The notes beneath the pieces were generated by a model. It ran no database searches. It was not told the origin of the DNA and worked only from the letters and a program-made list of their open reading frames with translations. The position numbers and the translations under genes are program-made. A stretch of DNA of 64,000 nucleotides from a virus. Shown here piece after piece: positions 53,101 through 62,641 of this stretch (the stretch's first letter is position 1; each line of letters begins with the position of its first letter). The stretch is taken from IMG/VR virus record IMGVR_UViG_3300007760_000001, positions 88,524 through 152,523 of that record. One strand, 5' to 3'.

Positions 53101-56100
53101 CTGGAACACGAAGGTCCAACCACCCATCATTTGTGTTCCAATTAACTGTTTCTTCGGATGCTCGAACAGGTCGCATCGGGGCTTTTTGCCCGTTGATGGT
53201 TCCAGTTCCTTCCCAAGCGGGATCGGGATAAAACGTCCCCCCCGCTGGTGTCAGATTTTTCCCGTCCGAATGGTTTTGGGGGTCGAGGCCGTAGCGCACC
53301 AAATAGGTGCCGACTTTAGTAGAGGCGTACTCTCCTGGCCCTGTTTGAATGTAAACCACATCTCCCGCTTCCACTTCGGGGCACTTGAAGGAGCACTCAT
53401 CGGGATCGTTCAGATATGGCATAGTTTCATCCATACTGTACGTTGAGATACGATTCGGGAACGAGCTTGAACCCGTTAACGGGTCTGCGTCTGCGTCTTG
53501 GTGCCAGAGCATGTCCCCATATCTTCCTTCGGGCAGATTGGGGGGGATCACCAGCGAGGTTGGTGTCAGGTCAGAGGACGGGATCGCCGCTGTCTTGGCC
53601 GCTTCTGTGAAGGTGATTGGGACATTCCCGTGGGCTTCAAAGCCCATCACTCTCAAGACCCCATAACCAGTTCGCCAATAGCCCACACCGTCAATCGTAG
53701 GGGGTTCCTCTCCAGCAGGTATGTTGTCGGGATCGATATCCGTCATCCAATCGTGTCGAGGAAGGAAGGTGAACGGAACGCCCCCATTAACATGCGCCAT
53801 GTCGTTTACGTTGAGGGGGATCTCTACTGGCAATCCTATCCAGTTGAAGTAATCGGAGTCGGTTTCAATCGCTTGCCCCGTGACCTTGGAGACGTTCAGA
53901 TCCATTTCCAAGTTGATCTCGGAAATCGGATGGGTGGTGCCTCGAACTTTCCCGTTACGGACATCCACAGGGCAGGTGAAGGTCAGACGGTCTGAATCAA
54001 TGTACGCATTGACTCCATCGATAACCTCCACGCTCATAAGCACTTCCTCATAAGCGTCGGCAAAATCGCTCACAATGGCGGGGGAGTGATCAATAATATC
54101 CCCTTCCCACACCTCGGCATGGCCCCATGTGTAGCGTTCACGAGGGATAAAGGGGGCAATACTTGGGTCTCCCGAACCATCGTTGATTTCATACGGAAGG
54201 TTGTCCGTCAGGTCGATATGGACAAACCTCGTCCAATCGAACCATGAACTCACGGCGTTGGGATCATGGTCAGGATTAGCCAACCCTTCGTCGGGGTGGC
54301 CTGGAGGGAACGGGTCTGAATACTGTTCGGGAGCTTCGGGGTGGTAGGTCCGAATCACCATCACCGCACTCGGAGAGTCGTTGGTGGTGTACAGCCATTG
54401 TTCGTGCAGGGTTCCACCTACCCCATCGGGTGTTTGGATATACCCGATGGGGGAGCCGTCTATTTCAAGTTGGAACACATGCGCTGCACCTGCCCCGCCC
54501 ATAAGTTCGGGATCGTCTCCCATCGTGACTTTGACGACATCGAGCGTAAGGAGCACGGAGCCGTCTCCCGCAAGCGCATCGGGTTCGTAAGAGTAAGTGA
54601 TTGGCGGGCCGGGATCTTCGATCAAAGTCGCCCGTTGTAGAAGCTGGAAGGTCAGCTTGGTTCCGACTTCTGCTTGTGCAAGAAGGTCATTCAACCCCCC
54701 TGTAGCAACATCATATCCGGGCGTACCGCTGGAAGGATCGTAGTAGCCACTTCCAAACGGAGTGGTGTCGTTCGCCGCCCCGTCATCTACATTGAAGCCG
54801 ATGATCTCGAACTCAAGCCTTGTCTCGGTGTATCCCTGCTCATGGGGGAAAAGAGGGTCCGAACCATTTACAACGGTCTCTCGAACCCGAAGCCCCGACT
54901 CCACATAAATAGCGTCCGACTCGAAGTTCCCCATCGTCGCCATGGCCCGATTGATTTCATAGTTGATCGGGGTTTCAGGCTTCGACCGAGTAACGAATCG
55001 AGGGACCGAGATAACGGAATACCTGTCTGGCTCTTCTCCATGAACGGTGTAGCCGCCTACAGACAAGAACCCTTGGACCCCTGCTGGTGCAGGGAGTGGA
55101 GCACCTTGATCTGTTTCAATAAGGACCAAATCTCCCGCTCGGAGATCCCCCAACCCACTACCATCCTCGTAAGTACCACCCACAGGGGCAGCGTCAGCCT
55201 CTAACTTCAACCCTGACCCGTCTGCTTCTGCAAGAGGGAAAGCCGTGTTGAAAATCTCATCGGGATAAACAGACTTCCACACATGGGGGAGTGGGGTGAA
55301 AGTGCTGTCCTGCTGCATAATGGCGATAACGCTCGCCATAGCCTCCCTGAGCCGCACCAACTCTGTGTTGGTAGACTTCATATAGGGGAGGGTGTAATCC
55401 CCGCTGTCGTCCCGTGTCTCGCCTTTGAGGGCGGGGATCGCAAGGGGGGTCAAGCTGGAATTATAGAAATCCGCATCCCCCTCAATACGTTGATGTGGGT
55501 TCGGCCCGTGTTGCCCAAACATCTCGTGTATTCCGAGCATTGGAGTGGACCATTCAGGGAAAGTAAGGTCTCGAATCCGCCCGCTTCCTGAAACAGTGTA
55601 ATCAAAGCCTTCTCGGTAGGTGGGTAGGCTGGAAGCGTATGCTCCCAAGTCACTAAATGAGGGATCGTCGGGGTCTACGCCTTCCGTTGAAACCCCGTCT
55701 CCGACCAGCATGACCAAAGTATCAGAATGGGCCAGCGTGATTGGCTCCTCGTTGTTAGCGGGATCAATGATCATGTTGGGATTGGTGATGATGTCCCCTG
55801 AAGCAAAGGTCATCACGCAGCCCTTGATGATTTCTCCAACGAAGAGTTCCTTGAACTCCTCGTTCGGACCCCACCCAGTCTTTTCGTTGTATTTCGGAAC
55901 CACCATATCGCCATTCGGGTGTCCGAATTGGAGCCTCATACCAACGGCCCATGGTGGAACATGATCTTCCCAGTTACCCGTATTCAGGTCGGGCAATCCG
56001 TTTTCAGGGTCGGTGGTGGCAAACGAAGCTATGTTGGGCCAGCCCTCCTTTAGGGGGAAATCGGGCAAATCCACCACACTGGCGATTACGGCGGGGCGGG

Positions 56101-59100
56101 GGATCTCGGAAAAGGAATTTGGGTCTGCAACCCCACCATCAAACAACTCCTCGTCCAGTTCGGGGAACCCGATAATACTGTATCGAAACACCCGTGCTCG
56201 TGCGGTTCGTGGCCGCATGGTGGTGTCCGTAACATTTGTAATGGGGCCAATAACAGGGTTCTCCACTTGACCGATAGTCGATAGGAAAGTGCTTCGGAGT
56301 TTCCAATCCATGATCTTGAGGAAAGAATATGTCCCAAAGTCCATATTCTTAGGGTCAGCCCCTAATCCCGGATAGGTGGTGGTGAAGTAATTAGCCTTAT
56401 TCGGGAAGATGCGAGAAAGATAATGCGTCTCCTCCATCGAACGAATCCGACCCTTGATCTCAATCTGAGGCCAACCAGGAAAACGCCATCGGATACCTGA
56501 GACCCTAAAACCAATCACTACTCGGTCGTCCACATCGTTTTTGATGTATTCCATCTGATTGTCGATCAGCAGTTCTCGCCAATCGGAAGATGGCATTACC
56601 CCATCCAACTCTTCGGCAGAGTCGATGGAGAAATCTGTCGGGTCCACAATCAAATCATCTTCGTCTACGATGACATCTGTATCCGGGGGCATAAACCTCA
56701 AGAAGGCTCGCCCATACGCATAACGAGGGTTCAATTTCCCTGAAACAGGGTTGGTGAAGCCAGGGGGTGTGTATTCCAGCCCCTCTCCAACCCAAAAACG
56801 GAACTTACCGTCTCGATCTCCAACGATTCGGCCCGTAGCGGCCTCGCTGATCTGTTCAAACCCAACGCAAACTTCATTGAAGAAGCTCAGATAGGCACGG
56901 GCTGCCCGATCAGTGTCATACAAATGATCTTGTTCAACCTTGATCCCAACCCGACCGTTCTCCCAGTTCTTATCTCCACCAACAGCAAGCGTAGAGCCGT
57001 AAGAACTTTGCTTGGCGGCGGCCTTCTTGATGATTTCTGTTGCCGCTTCGCCCGCAAAATCCAACAGTGGGATGGCTCGGTAATAGAACGAGTCTGGTGT
57101 GTGATAGGAATACGTCCCCATCAGCAGGTTCCCCAACAAACCGTTGCCTTCAGATGGGGCAACCTCGTGAAGGTATCGAAGATTGAAAGTGGGGAACTGA
57201 GGGTAGCCCTCGACCATTTTAGGCTTCACTACTCGGATTCTAATCCTACGGAAAGTTAGCCGTTGGTCGCTCTGAATGTACTGTTGGATTGGGTACTGGA
57301 AATCGATATCCCCTGTTTGGGGATCAGCGATATAGTCTTGGAACGGGGTCATTGTGCGACCTGGAAGGGTCGTCCCAAACTTATCGACCTCTCCCCACAA
57401 AACGACATCGGTCTCTTCGGATGCCAAAAAGGGCCTTCCAAAACCTAAATACGTCGTATCGTCAGGGGGGTAGATGGGTCGGGTGCTGACCAACACTTCA
57501 TCGTCCCCGTACAAAATGCCCTTAGGAAGGGGTGGGGTGATGGAAACGGTTGTCCTTGTGCCGTCCTCGGACAGTGCCAACCCTGTAATCGTATGGGGAG
57601 AGCCGCCGATCTCAATCAAGAAGCCTTGGCCCAACGCCTCGATCAAGTTCGCAAAGAAAATAACCTCTCCCCGTGTTTTCGGGGTTGGCTCAAAACCTAC
57701 GTTGGAGGGTTCGGGTTCATCGGGGTTTCCGAAAACAAGCCGTTCCCCTATCGGAACCAGAAACCCGTGTGGTGAAGAAGCTGTGTTACCCCAAAGGTTC
57801 CCACTTGGGTCTTCGGAGATCACCACGGGATCAGAAGGATCTACCTCTCTTGCTACAGGCCATTCCGTAATCAGGCTTAGAACATCATTTCCAGGTGCTC
57901 TGGACCCTGCTCCCGACGATGGGCTTTCAGGATAAAACGTAACTGTGGTTAGGTCTGTTTCCGCATCGTAGGCGACCGCTTTCAAGTAAAAGAGAAACGA
58001 CCCAAGACGCATCAGTTGGCCGGGGTGTAGATCCGCACTCCGATCTTCTAAAAGCTCAAATGAGGATACCTTTCCATCAAGGAAAAACGGTGGGCGGTAC
58101 ACGGGAGGTGCCGAAACCGTATAAACCGACTCTCCCCCAAAGGCTTCAAGCACCGCATAAGTAATCGTGACCTTACGGCCAGCCAAAGTAGCGGCATATG
58201 TCCCATCCCAAACAGGAGTCGTCTCAATTATGGGGGAGTCAGGGTCTAAGGGGTCGGACAGCACAGCTTCAGGAAGGTCGGGTACATCGTATTCAAGTGT
58301 GATCTCATTCGTTTCGTAATCGACCGACGCTATGATCGGCCCATATTCTGAGGCCATCTCTGGACCCACATAGATAATAGGCTCAATGTCCTGACGGACT
58401 GTTCGCCCTGTCGGATTGAACTTGAAGGTGGTGTTATTGACCTTCTCACATTCTTCGGCTCGAACATGCAGCGGTAGGAACTCGACGATTTCTGGCAGGA
58501 TGTTGTCGTCGTCATCTTTTAGAAGCTCTCCCGCCGCATTTGTCGTCTGATAGGTGGCTTCCACAATTTGCCACTCAAGCAACTGCTCTCGGAACATGAA
58601 AGCACCAGCCATCGGATTGAGAAACACATCGGTTTGATCCTCTGTGACCATCCGAGAATCCCAATACACTTGCTCACCCATATTGTTCGCAATATCGATC
58701 TCGCTAAGAGCAATCGTGCCGTCAACCGAGTTCACCTCGGCTTTCCCCGCTTCCAACAGTTCGGGAGGGAAAAGAGTCTCTTCGTAAATGACGATTGCTT
58801 GACCATAATCGTCAAGAATCTGACTGCTGAACTTTAGCTCACGAGTATCTGCTGTAATTTCAACCCCTGTGGGGTCTTCACTGAAATCATCGCTTGTCGG
58901 AACTTCGACAAGCTCATCCGAAGCAATAAGAAGCGTGGCGATCCGAAGCCGATAATCCCCCGAAGCAAGATGGGTGTCGTCAGGGATATGGTTGGAAGTC
59001 AGAAACAAGGAAGCGTTCGCCAAAAGTCCTAACTCGGTAGTTTCCAACCACCGCACTGCGGCCCTTGGCGCAAAGTAAGATAGCCCGTCTACTTCGGATT

Positions 59101-62100
59101 CGATCAAAGTGTGGTGCAGCCCAAAACGAATCCGAACTCGTCGTTCACGAGCCAAGTCTTGACTCACATTCGCTATTAAAGCGTCAGTCCCGATCACCCC
59201 AACAGGAGATAGTAGGTGAATCTGAAACGTCTCTCGTGGCATGTGATTGAAGCGTTTGTAGACATAATCAACACTCAATTGATCGTCGATCTCATCGGGG
59301 GTTCGTAACGAGTAGACCTCCCACGAAACCACCCCATCTGAATCCGATGGGAAATTGGGCCACACGGTAAGAGTGTCCTCGTCAAACGCCTCGATCAAAT
59401 AGGAGCCGACAGAATCCCCTGTGAGGACTTTCAGGCGGGCACCAATGGCAATGTCAGGGATAGCGTTGAAGCCAACCCCCTCAGGCCCCGCTGAGTCGTC
59501 TGTGAACACATTCCCACCCTCATCGAAGGTGCCTTTCGCCCCCAAGGATAGAAGTGCTCCGATCTCCTGAATCAGGATAGCGTTCCCTGTCGCCCCTTCT
59601 TGGGGAAACAAGTAATCTTCTCCGTCTGTTTGATACTTATATCCGTCCGTACCGGGATCACGGCTTAAGAAGAAGCCTTTGAGGGCGGGATGTAGGCTTT
59701 CGGGAACAACCCCTTGAACCCCGAAGCTGATTGTAGATACGGGGGTCTTGGTTTGAAACGCTACCGCCCTACTCCCCAACCAAACAAAGCGACCGATCCC
59801 AAACTGGTGGAGGATATCCTCCATGTGGACAAGACTTCGCTGGTATGGACCATCAAAAATCTCAAAGAAAACCCCTTCATCAACACCAGCCACATCTTCC
59901 AGCGGGGCTTGTTGAAGGAACATATAGGGGGAGCCACCAACATCCCCCAAATAAAGGCTTTCAATGCGGTTCGTGGCCCGAAAGTCGGGAGTTCCGTCAT
60001 CGTTCCCCTTATTGAAAGGGGTTCTTTTGAAGCCGATGCAACCCCCGGTATCTGGTAGCCAGTTCAAGTCTAATGAGGTGCCAGCCAAATTGACATCTGT
60101 AAGGGGGTAGGATGTCTTCCAGAAGGGGTTGAAGCCTAAAGCCGCACACCCTGAAAAGTCCTTCTCTCCGTCCACCCCTGGAAGGATCTCAATCATCCCC
60201 TCACCCGAAGTGGCCGTTAGGAAAAGACGGTTTCCGATGTAGCCAGCTTCGTAGCCGCTGCCGTCCAGAATAAGGTTGATGCTTTCGGAGACTTCCTTCG
60301 CCGTATATGTGTCGGGATCAACCGTCACTTCTTCTGTAAGTGAGAGAGCTTCCCAGATTTTGTAATGACTTCCCCCAACAACTAACTGCAAAACCTCGTC
60401 ACCACGAAGAGCGTAGGGTCCATCTTTCCGAGAAAACATGCGGATATCGGACGCATAAAAGGCTGGCGTAAAGTCTGTGTTTTGGAAGTAAAGTGGCAAC
60501 CCCTGTCGCTCATCTTGGTTAGGGGCTGACCGATTGAATACAAGGGGTGAAGTCTCCGCCCCACCATGATTAGAGGAGCCATAAGTAGTGTAAACCTGAG
60601 TCAGGCTTGGGCCAAAAACCCCATCCAAGTCATCGGGGTCTTTTTTGACCACCAAATCCTCAAAAGCCTTATTGGGGTTGAATAGGAAAGTGTCTCCAAC
60701 CCCCCGACACTTCCGAACTACGCCTGACTTCCCCGGCCTTCGTCCAACGACCTGACTAAAATTAGGCTCTCGCCCTGTCTTGTCCTCTTCGATCCTTATT
60801 CCAGAAACACCAAGGCCGGGAACTGGAATCGCTACGGGAGCGTTATACCCATCAGACTCCGTAAACTCATCGGTCACAAGTGCGGGAGCCTTTAACGGTT
60901 GGGCAACTCGGCACATAGCAACGCCGTCGTAGTAAAGGGTAGCCCCTGACCACAAAGGCTCAAAATCATCGTTTGGGGCATCCACCTCCCCCATATCCGC
61001 TTTTGTTATGTCAGCGGCACTCAACTTGATTTGACCTGTCGTCAAAGACACGCCAACTTGACCCGTGTTGATAATCGAATCGCCCAACTGCTGATCGTTA
61101 TCCGCAAACTGAACGTCCAACCACTGTCGATTTCCGATCTTCAGTAGGGGTCTTTCTGTAGAACTTGGGATCGGAGAAATGAATAGAGGTTCGAGATCCG
61201 TGCCAAGGATCTTCCCCACTTCACCTTCAGACTCCGACTCGAAGATATCTTGTATGTACCAAATAGTCTGGCCCGCATACTGAGCAAAGACTCCTGGGTG
61301 CCACTGAATAATGCCGTTCTTGTCCCCAACGATCCCAACGGGAGCGGGGTCAAGCACAGAAAAGTCGTAGGTGGCATCATCAATAATGCTGTCAGGTACA
61401 ACCAAGATCCCACGGAAACCAATCGTGCCTGCCTCATCGTCCCCTAAAGGGATTGATCCAGCATCAGGACGAACCCCTAAGCGCACCATGGCTACGGAAT
61501 CAGGGATTTGTGTGCCGACTAAGTAATCCCCGACAACCAGATTCTTTGGTCGAGGGGCTAACTGAGTTGTGGCTTTTTCAGCGTCCAATCGGCCCAAATT
61601 CTTGATGGGGCCGCCCTTGTAGGGTGCCCAACGCTGATCTTTCCCGCTAAACCCAAAACGAGTTTGAGAAGGGTCATTGCGAGTCCACCAAAACTTAGGG
61701 GGGGACAGATAATAACCAACCTCTGTGACCCGATCTCCTCGTTTATGGCTCAACCCCGCCACAGAGTTCTCAGTTGGACTCAGCACACCCCGATTGAAGA
61801 CGGTGTCCTCAACATAGATCACGCCAGAGTTGGGGGCGGGGCAAGAAATGTTGCCATCGGCTACCGAAAGGGTCACATCATCCCAATCGTCTGACCAATC
61901 CCCTCTACGGACGTTGATATAAGCCACCCCTGATATGGTTCGGCCACCGTCATCTGTCAAAATGACTCGGCTGCTGGCCGTCAAAGGAGCTAAAACCTGC
62001 GCCACTACCTCTAAGGCTTCAGGAACAACCTCTCCCTCTGGCATATAGAGTTCAAACGGCTCTGTAAGGGTCAGACTGTCAATGTCCAACACCTCCGCCA

Positions 62101-62629
62101 CAGTTACGGCGTATTCAGTCCCAAAGGAATCCTCAAAAATAATGGTGGCATCAGTGCTCAGTTCAGAAACAAAATTTGTCCCAAGCCCTGTCACCAAAGT
62201 CGAGTCGTTCATAAACGCTACGATGCCCGTCAAGAACACGGGAAGAGTATCGTCCTCATCGAGACTGTTACAGGACTCAGACCCGTTTACAGGTATCCTA
62301 CAAGAGCCTTGGGTCACCACGAAGTCGCCACCCTCAACCGTAGCGACACTCCCTGTGGTAGCGGCGAATACCAAGTATTCCTCTAATTCGCCCTCATTCC
62401 CCATAAGAACTGAAGAACGGTACTGATCGACACAAGGATGGGTTGGGTGATCTCCCCAAGCAGTTCGGAAGCCTTCGGAATACCCAAACCCAATGGGAGT
62501 GTGAGGTTCCGTTCCGTCAGAGAGCTTCTTAATGTCGAAATCGACACCCCCCCGTGGTGCCCCCGTTTTGGGGTCATTCGAGGGGGCTACTCTTGGCCCT
62601 CTAAGTACGTGTCCATCAAAATTGCTCAA
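50135..62629 (-). CDS. Giant virion protein, 4164 aa, beta-rich, TTG start
   Basis: The reading frame can only start at TTG 62629: the in-frame TGA of the preceding gene lies four codons upstream, and the first ATG comes about 75 residues in. GGTG is the only weak binding site, so translation may depend on re-initiation from that stop. The chain is acidic and beta-rich, with repeated short units of the form 'GD-V-I ... G-Y-V' (about 59345-59455, 55060-55160, 53270-53370, 51650-51780 and 51060-51280). Residues about 1845-1947 form a more conserved-looking helical part ending in RIVGDRDGKFRFWVG. CLNC occurs near 3458. The last 180 residues are helical and basic (MILFHRERILSLMENF; RIDQILDKTDRIRQKRLAWLFL). 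It lies between the spike-like genes and the wedge genes, so it is probably part of the baseplate periphery or tail tip. No enzyme motif was recognised, and it is not a tape measure by composition. Confidence 0.75.
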   Translation of the reverse strand: MSNFDGHVLRGPRVAPSNDPKTGAPRGGVDFDIKKLSDGTEPHTPIGFGYSEGFRTAWGDHPTHPCVDQYRSSVLMGNEGELEEYLVFAATTGSVATVEGGDFVVTQGSCRIPVNGSESCNSLDEDDTLPVFLTGIVAFMNDSTLVTGLGTNFVSELSTDATIIFEDSFGTEYAVTVAEVLDIDSLTLTEPFELYMPEGEVVPEALEVVAQVLAPLTASSRVILTDDGGRTISGVAYINVRRGDWSDDWDDVTLSVADGNISCPAPNSGVIYVEDTVFNRGVLSPTENSVAGLSHKRGDRVTEVGYYLSPPKFWWTRNDPSQTRFGFSGKDQRWAPYKGGPIKNLGRLDAEKATTQLAPRPKNLVVGDYLVGTQIPDSVAMVRLGVRPDAGSIPLGDDEAGTIGFRGILVVPDSIIDDATYDFSVLDPAPVGIVGDKNGIIQWHPGVFAQYAGQTIWYIQDIFESESEGEVGKILGTDLEPLFISPIPSSTERPLLKIGNRQWLDVQFADNDQQLGDSIINTGQVGVSLTTGQIKLSAADITKADMGEVDAPNDDFEPLWSGATLYYDGVAMCRVAQPLKAPALVTDEFTESDGYNAPVAIPVPGLGVSGIRIEEDKTGREPNFSQVVGRRPGKSGVVRKCRGVGDTFLFNPNKAFEDLVVKKDPDDLDGVFGPSLTQVYTTYGSSNHGGAETSPLVFNRSAPNQDERQGLPLYFQNTDFTPAFYASDIRMFSRKDGPYALRGDEVLQLVVGGSHYKIWEALSLTEEVTVDPDTYTAKEVSESINLILDGSGYEAGYIGNRLFLTATSGEGMIEILPGVDGEKDFSGCAALGFNPFWKTSYPLTDVNLAGTSLDLNWLPDTGGCIGFKRTPFNKGNDDGTPDFRATNRIESLYLGDVGGSPYMFLQQAPLEDVAGVDEGVFFEIFDGPYQRSLVHMEDILHQFGIGRFVWLGSRAVAFQTKTPVSTISFGVQGVVPESLHPALKGFFLSRDPGTDGYKYQTDGEDYLFPQEGATGNAILIQEIGALLSLGAKGTFDEGGNVFTDDSAGPEGVGFNAIPDIAIGARLKVLTGDSVGSYLIEAFDEDTLTVWPNFPSDSDGVVSWEVYSLRTPDEIDDQLSVDYVYKRFNHMPRETFQIHLLSPVGVIGTDALIANVSQDLARERRVRIRFGLHHTLIESEVDGLSYFAPRAAVRWLETTELGLLANASLFLTSNHIPDDTHLASGDYRLRIATLLIASDELVEVPTSDDFSEDPTGVEITADTRELKFSSQILDDYGQAIVIYEETLFPPELLEAGKAEVNSVDGTIALSEIDIANNMGEQVYWDSRMVTEDQTDVFLNPMAGAFMFREQLLEWQIVEATYQTTNAAGELLKDDDDNILPEIVEFLPLHVRAEECEKVNNTTFKFNPTGRTVRQDIEPIIYVGPEMASEYGPIIASVDYETNEITLEYDVPDLPEAVLSDPLDPDSPIIETTPVWDGTYAATLAGRKVTITYAVLEAFGGESVYTVSAPPVYRPPFFLDGKVSSFELLEDRSADLHPGQLMRLGSFLFYLKAVAYDAETDLTTVTFYPESPSSGAGSRAPGNDVLSLITEWPVAREVDPSDPVVISEDPSGNLWGNTASSPHGFLVPIGERLVFGNPDEPEPSNVGFEPTPKTRGEVIFFANLIEALGQGFLIEIGGSPHTITGLALSEDGTRTTVSITPPLPKGILYGDDEVLVSTRPIYPPDDTTYLGFGRPFLASEETDVVLWGEVDKFGTTLPGRTMTPFQDYIADPQTGDIDFQYPIQQYIQSDQRLTFRRIRIRVVKPKMVEGYPQFPTFNLRYLHEVAPSEGNGLLGNLLMGTYSYHTPDSFYYRAIPLLDFAGEAATEIIKKAAAKQSSYGSTLAVGGDKNWENGRVGIKVEQDHLYDTDRAARAYLSFFNEVCVGFEQISEAATGRIVGDRDGKFRFWVGEGLEYTPPGFTNPVSGKLNPRYAYGRAFLRFMPPDTDVIVDEDDLIVDPTDFSIDSAEELDGVMPSSDWRELLIDNQMEYIKNDVDDRVVIGFRVSGIRWRFPGWPQIEIKGRIRSMEETHYLSRIFPNKANYFTTTYPGLGADPKNMDFGTYSFLKIMDWKLRSTFLSTIGQVENPVIGPITNVTDTTMRPRTARARVFRYSIIGFPELDEELFDGGVADPNSFSEIPRPAVIASVVDLPDFPLKEGWPNIASFATTDPENGLPDLNTGNWEDHVPPWAVGMRLQFGHPNGDMVVPKYNEKTGWGPNEEFKELFVGEIIKGCVMTFASGDIITNPNMIIDPANNEEPITLAHSDTLVMLVGDGVSTEGVDPDDPSFSDLGAYASSLPTYREGFDYTVSGSGRIRDLTFPEWSTPMLGIHEMFGQHGPNPHQRIEGDADFYNSSLTPLAIPALKGETRDDSGDYTLPYMKSTNTELVRLREAMASVIAIMQQDSTFTPLPHVWKSVYPDEIFNTAFPLAEADGSGLKLEADAAPVGGTYEDGSGLGDLRAGDLVLIETDQGAPLPAPAGVQGFLSVGGYTVHGEEPDRYSVISVPRFVTRSKPETPINYEINRAMATMGNFESDAIYVESGLRVRETVVNGSDPLFPHEQGYTETRLEFEIIGFNVDDGAANDTTPFGSGYYDPSSGTPGYDVATGGLNDLLAQAEVGTKLTFQLLQRATLIEDPGPPITYSYEPDALAGDGSVLLTLDVVKVTMGDDPELMGGAGAAHVFQLEIDGSPIGYIQTPDGVGGTLHEQWLYTTNDSPSAVMVIRTYHPEAPEQYSDPFPPGHPDEGLANPDHDPNAVSSWFDWTRFVHIDLTDNLPYEINDGSGDPSIAPFIPRERYTWGHAEVWEGDIIDHSPAIVSDFADAYEEVLMSVEVIDGVNAYIDSDRLTFTCPVDVRNGKVRGTTHPISEINLEMDLNVSKVTGQAIETDSDYFNWIGLPVEIPLNVNDMAHVNGGVPFTFLPRHDWMTDIDPDNIPAGEEPPTIDGVGYWRTGYGVLRVMGFEAHGNVPITFTEAAKTAAIPSSDLTPTSLVIPPNLPEGRYGDMLWHQDADADPLTGSSSFPNRISTYSMDETMPYLNDPDECSFKCPEVEAGDVVYIQTGPGEYASTKVGTYLVRYGLDPQNHSDGKNLTPAGGTFYPDPAWEGTGTINGQKAPMRPVRASEETVNWNTNDGWLDLRVPAITAFDEANDILTVSGLRTFDGAPTTNGTSWLDPGGVGLFEAYLYILFENPTDSMNQTDLDEAVLRCEYTAIDAAAGTFTLDLDTAKGGGGTVLSYEDAKELVIASVGKNITGAKFFPINIKHPNTTKYPDIRLSGHDWSELPDDPNPRATDLGVDGLREHRAIRGFVDIQLQNEDMAYGDTQTWTAHGDGDYEPPLPYDGLYNRARIRKHDWMGVNPDKGPEGHILVGKTPATGWVHGEFQEDENALAAYETIPTYIDISFLSLGGEFGINDPTASVANNCLNCLLPGTVFNATFWAEAGVFLEPNFPRPTFDLGRATRSVVCDDNGTVPATEESLDPNEVGERTVLDFIADEDGDTVPDYPFDHFVERVQFSVRRIRRFHNYVLDPLSDAMKGLRFAYETRRSECVSYTQGYTFGKLIVKPPPDAEDITGWGTQLGPLTDDDVNINVGDIVRVMNTTTGELRGWGEISKVEGTLEDIGAGWLQGTEIQIGPPGFVGDDPIAGDQLEIYLFRPPVPHQQSNEQLLELATEEIIMTRRAALGPGNDENGYPAAGGIVKWDASSLPVPEPGDPPHPNTDIYGASVNFLTDTNAGLEDGQINFQSEGIEEGDYLLIDPAGEVEGWDNTQEQPDPVEEGLRPFGDIGTAVSEADGYEKGYPGELDDNRGYYKIEKIEETRVQVSPNRLGASELIGSSGQPNPIDKLHGGGSTPLNFFALYPTISASSLSGEIDPLDGTANGREGQGDLRPTAFAGEDPHQGLWANGGPAWDEPGGETGVPPHNSFKETPFSIGPFSYKVIRPTKFLKDDTVEMILFHRERILSLMENFEGAMRGDKSGTYWDFQNERHSFDLGDPTIPDTGLGVPRNNFLYGLAGQYQYAPFLNDSDCLSALDRRVILEDILLDIEHPPNDTPDPFYTKFSEEDGFPLLLGRIDQILDKTDRIRQKRLAWLFLRTTKTDGTLANIRNWKAQLVERLIERERMRRLQESMGG
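50139..50144 (-). promoter_or_regulatory. Ribosome binding site GGGAGG deciding the start at 50133
   Basis: On the minus strand GGGAGG is followed by TTGAT and ATG 50133. It lies within the last codons of the 4164-residue gene, so initiation is probably linked to ribosomes finishing that gene. Confidence 0.7.
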
Positions 62630-62641
62630 ACCACTACACCA

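Noticed and set aside
50135-62629. Tape-measure protein as identity of the 4164-residue gene
   Set aside because: Tape measures are mainly helical; this chain is beta-rich and acidic with only the last part helical, and it sits between spike and wedge genes. The same argument applies to the 4345-residue gene apart from its helical insert.
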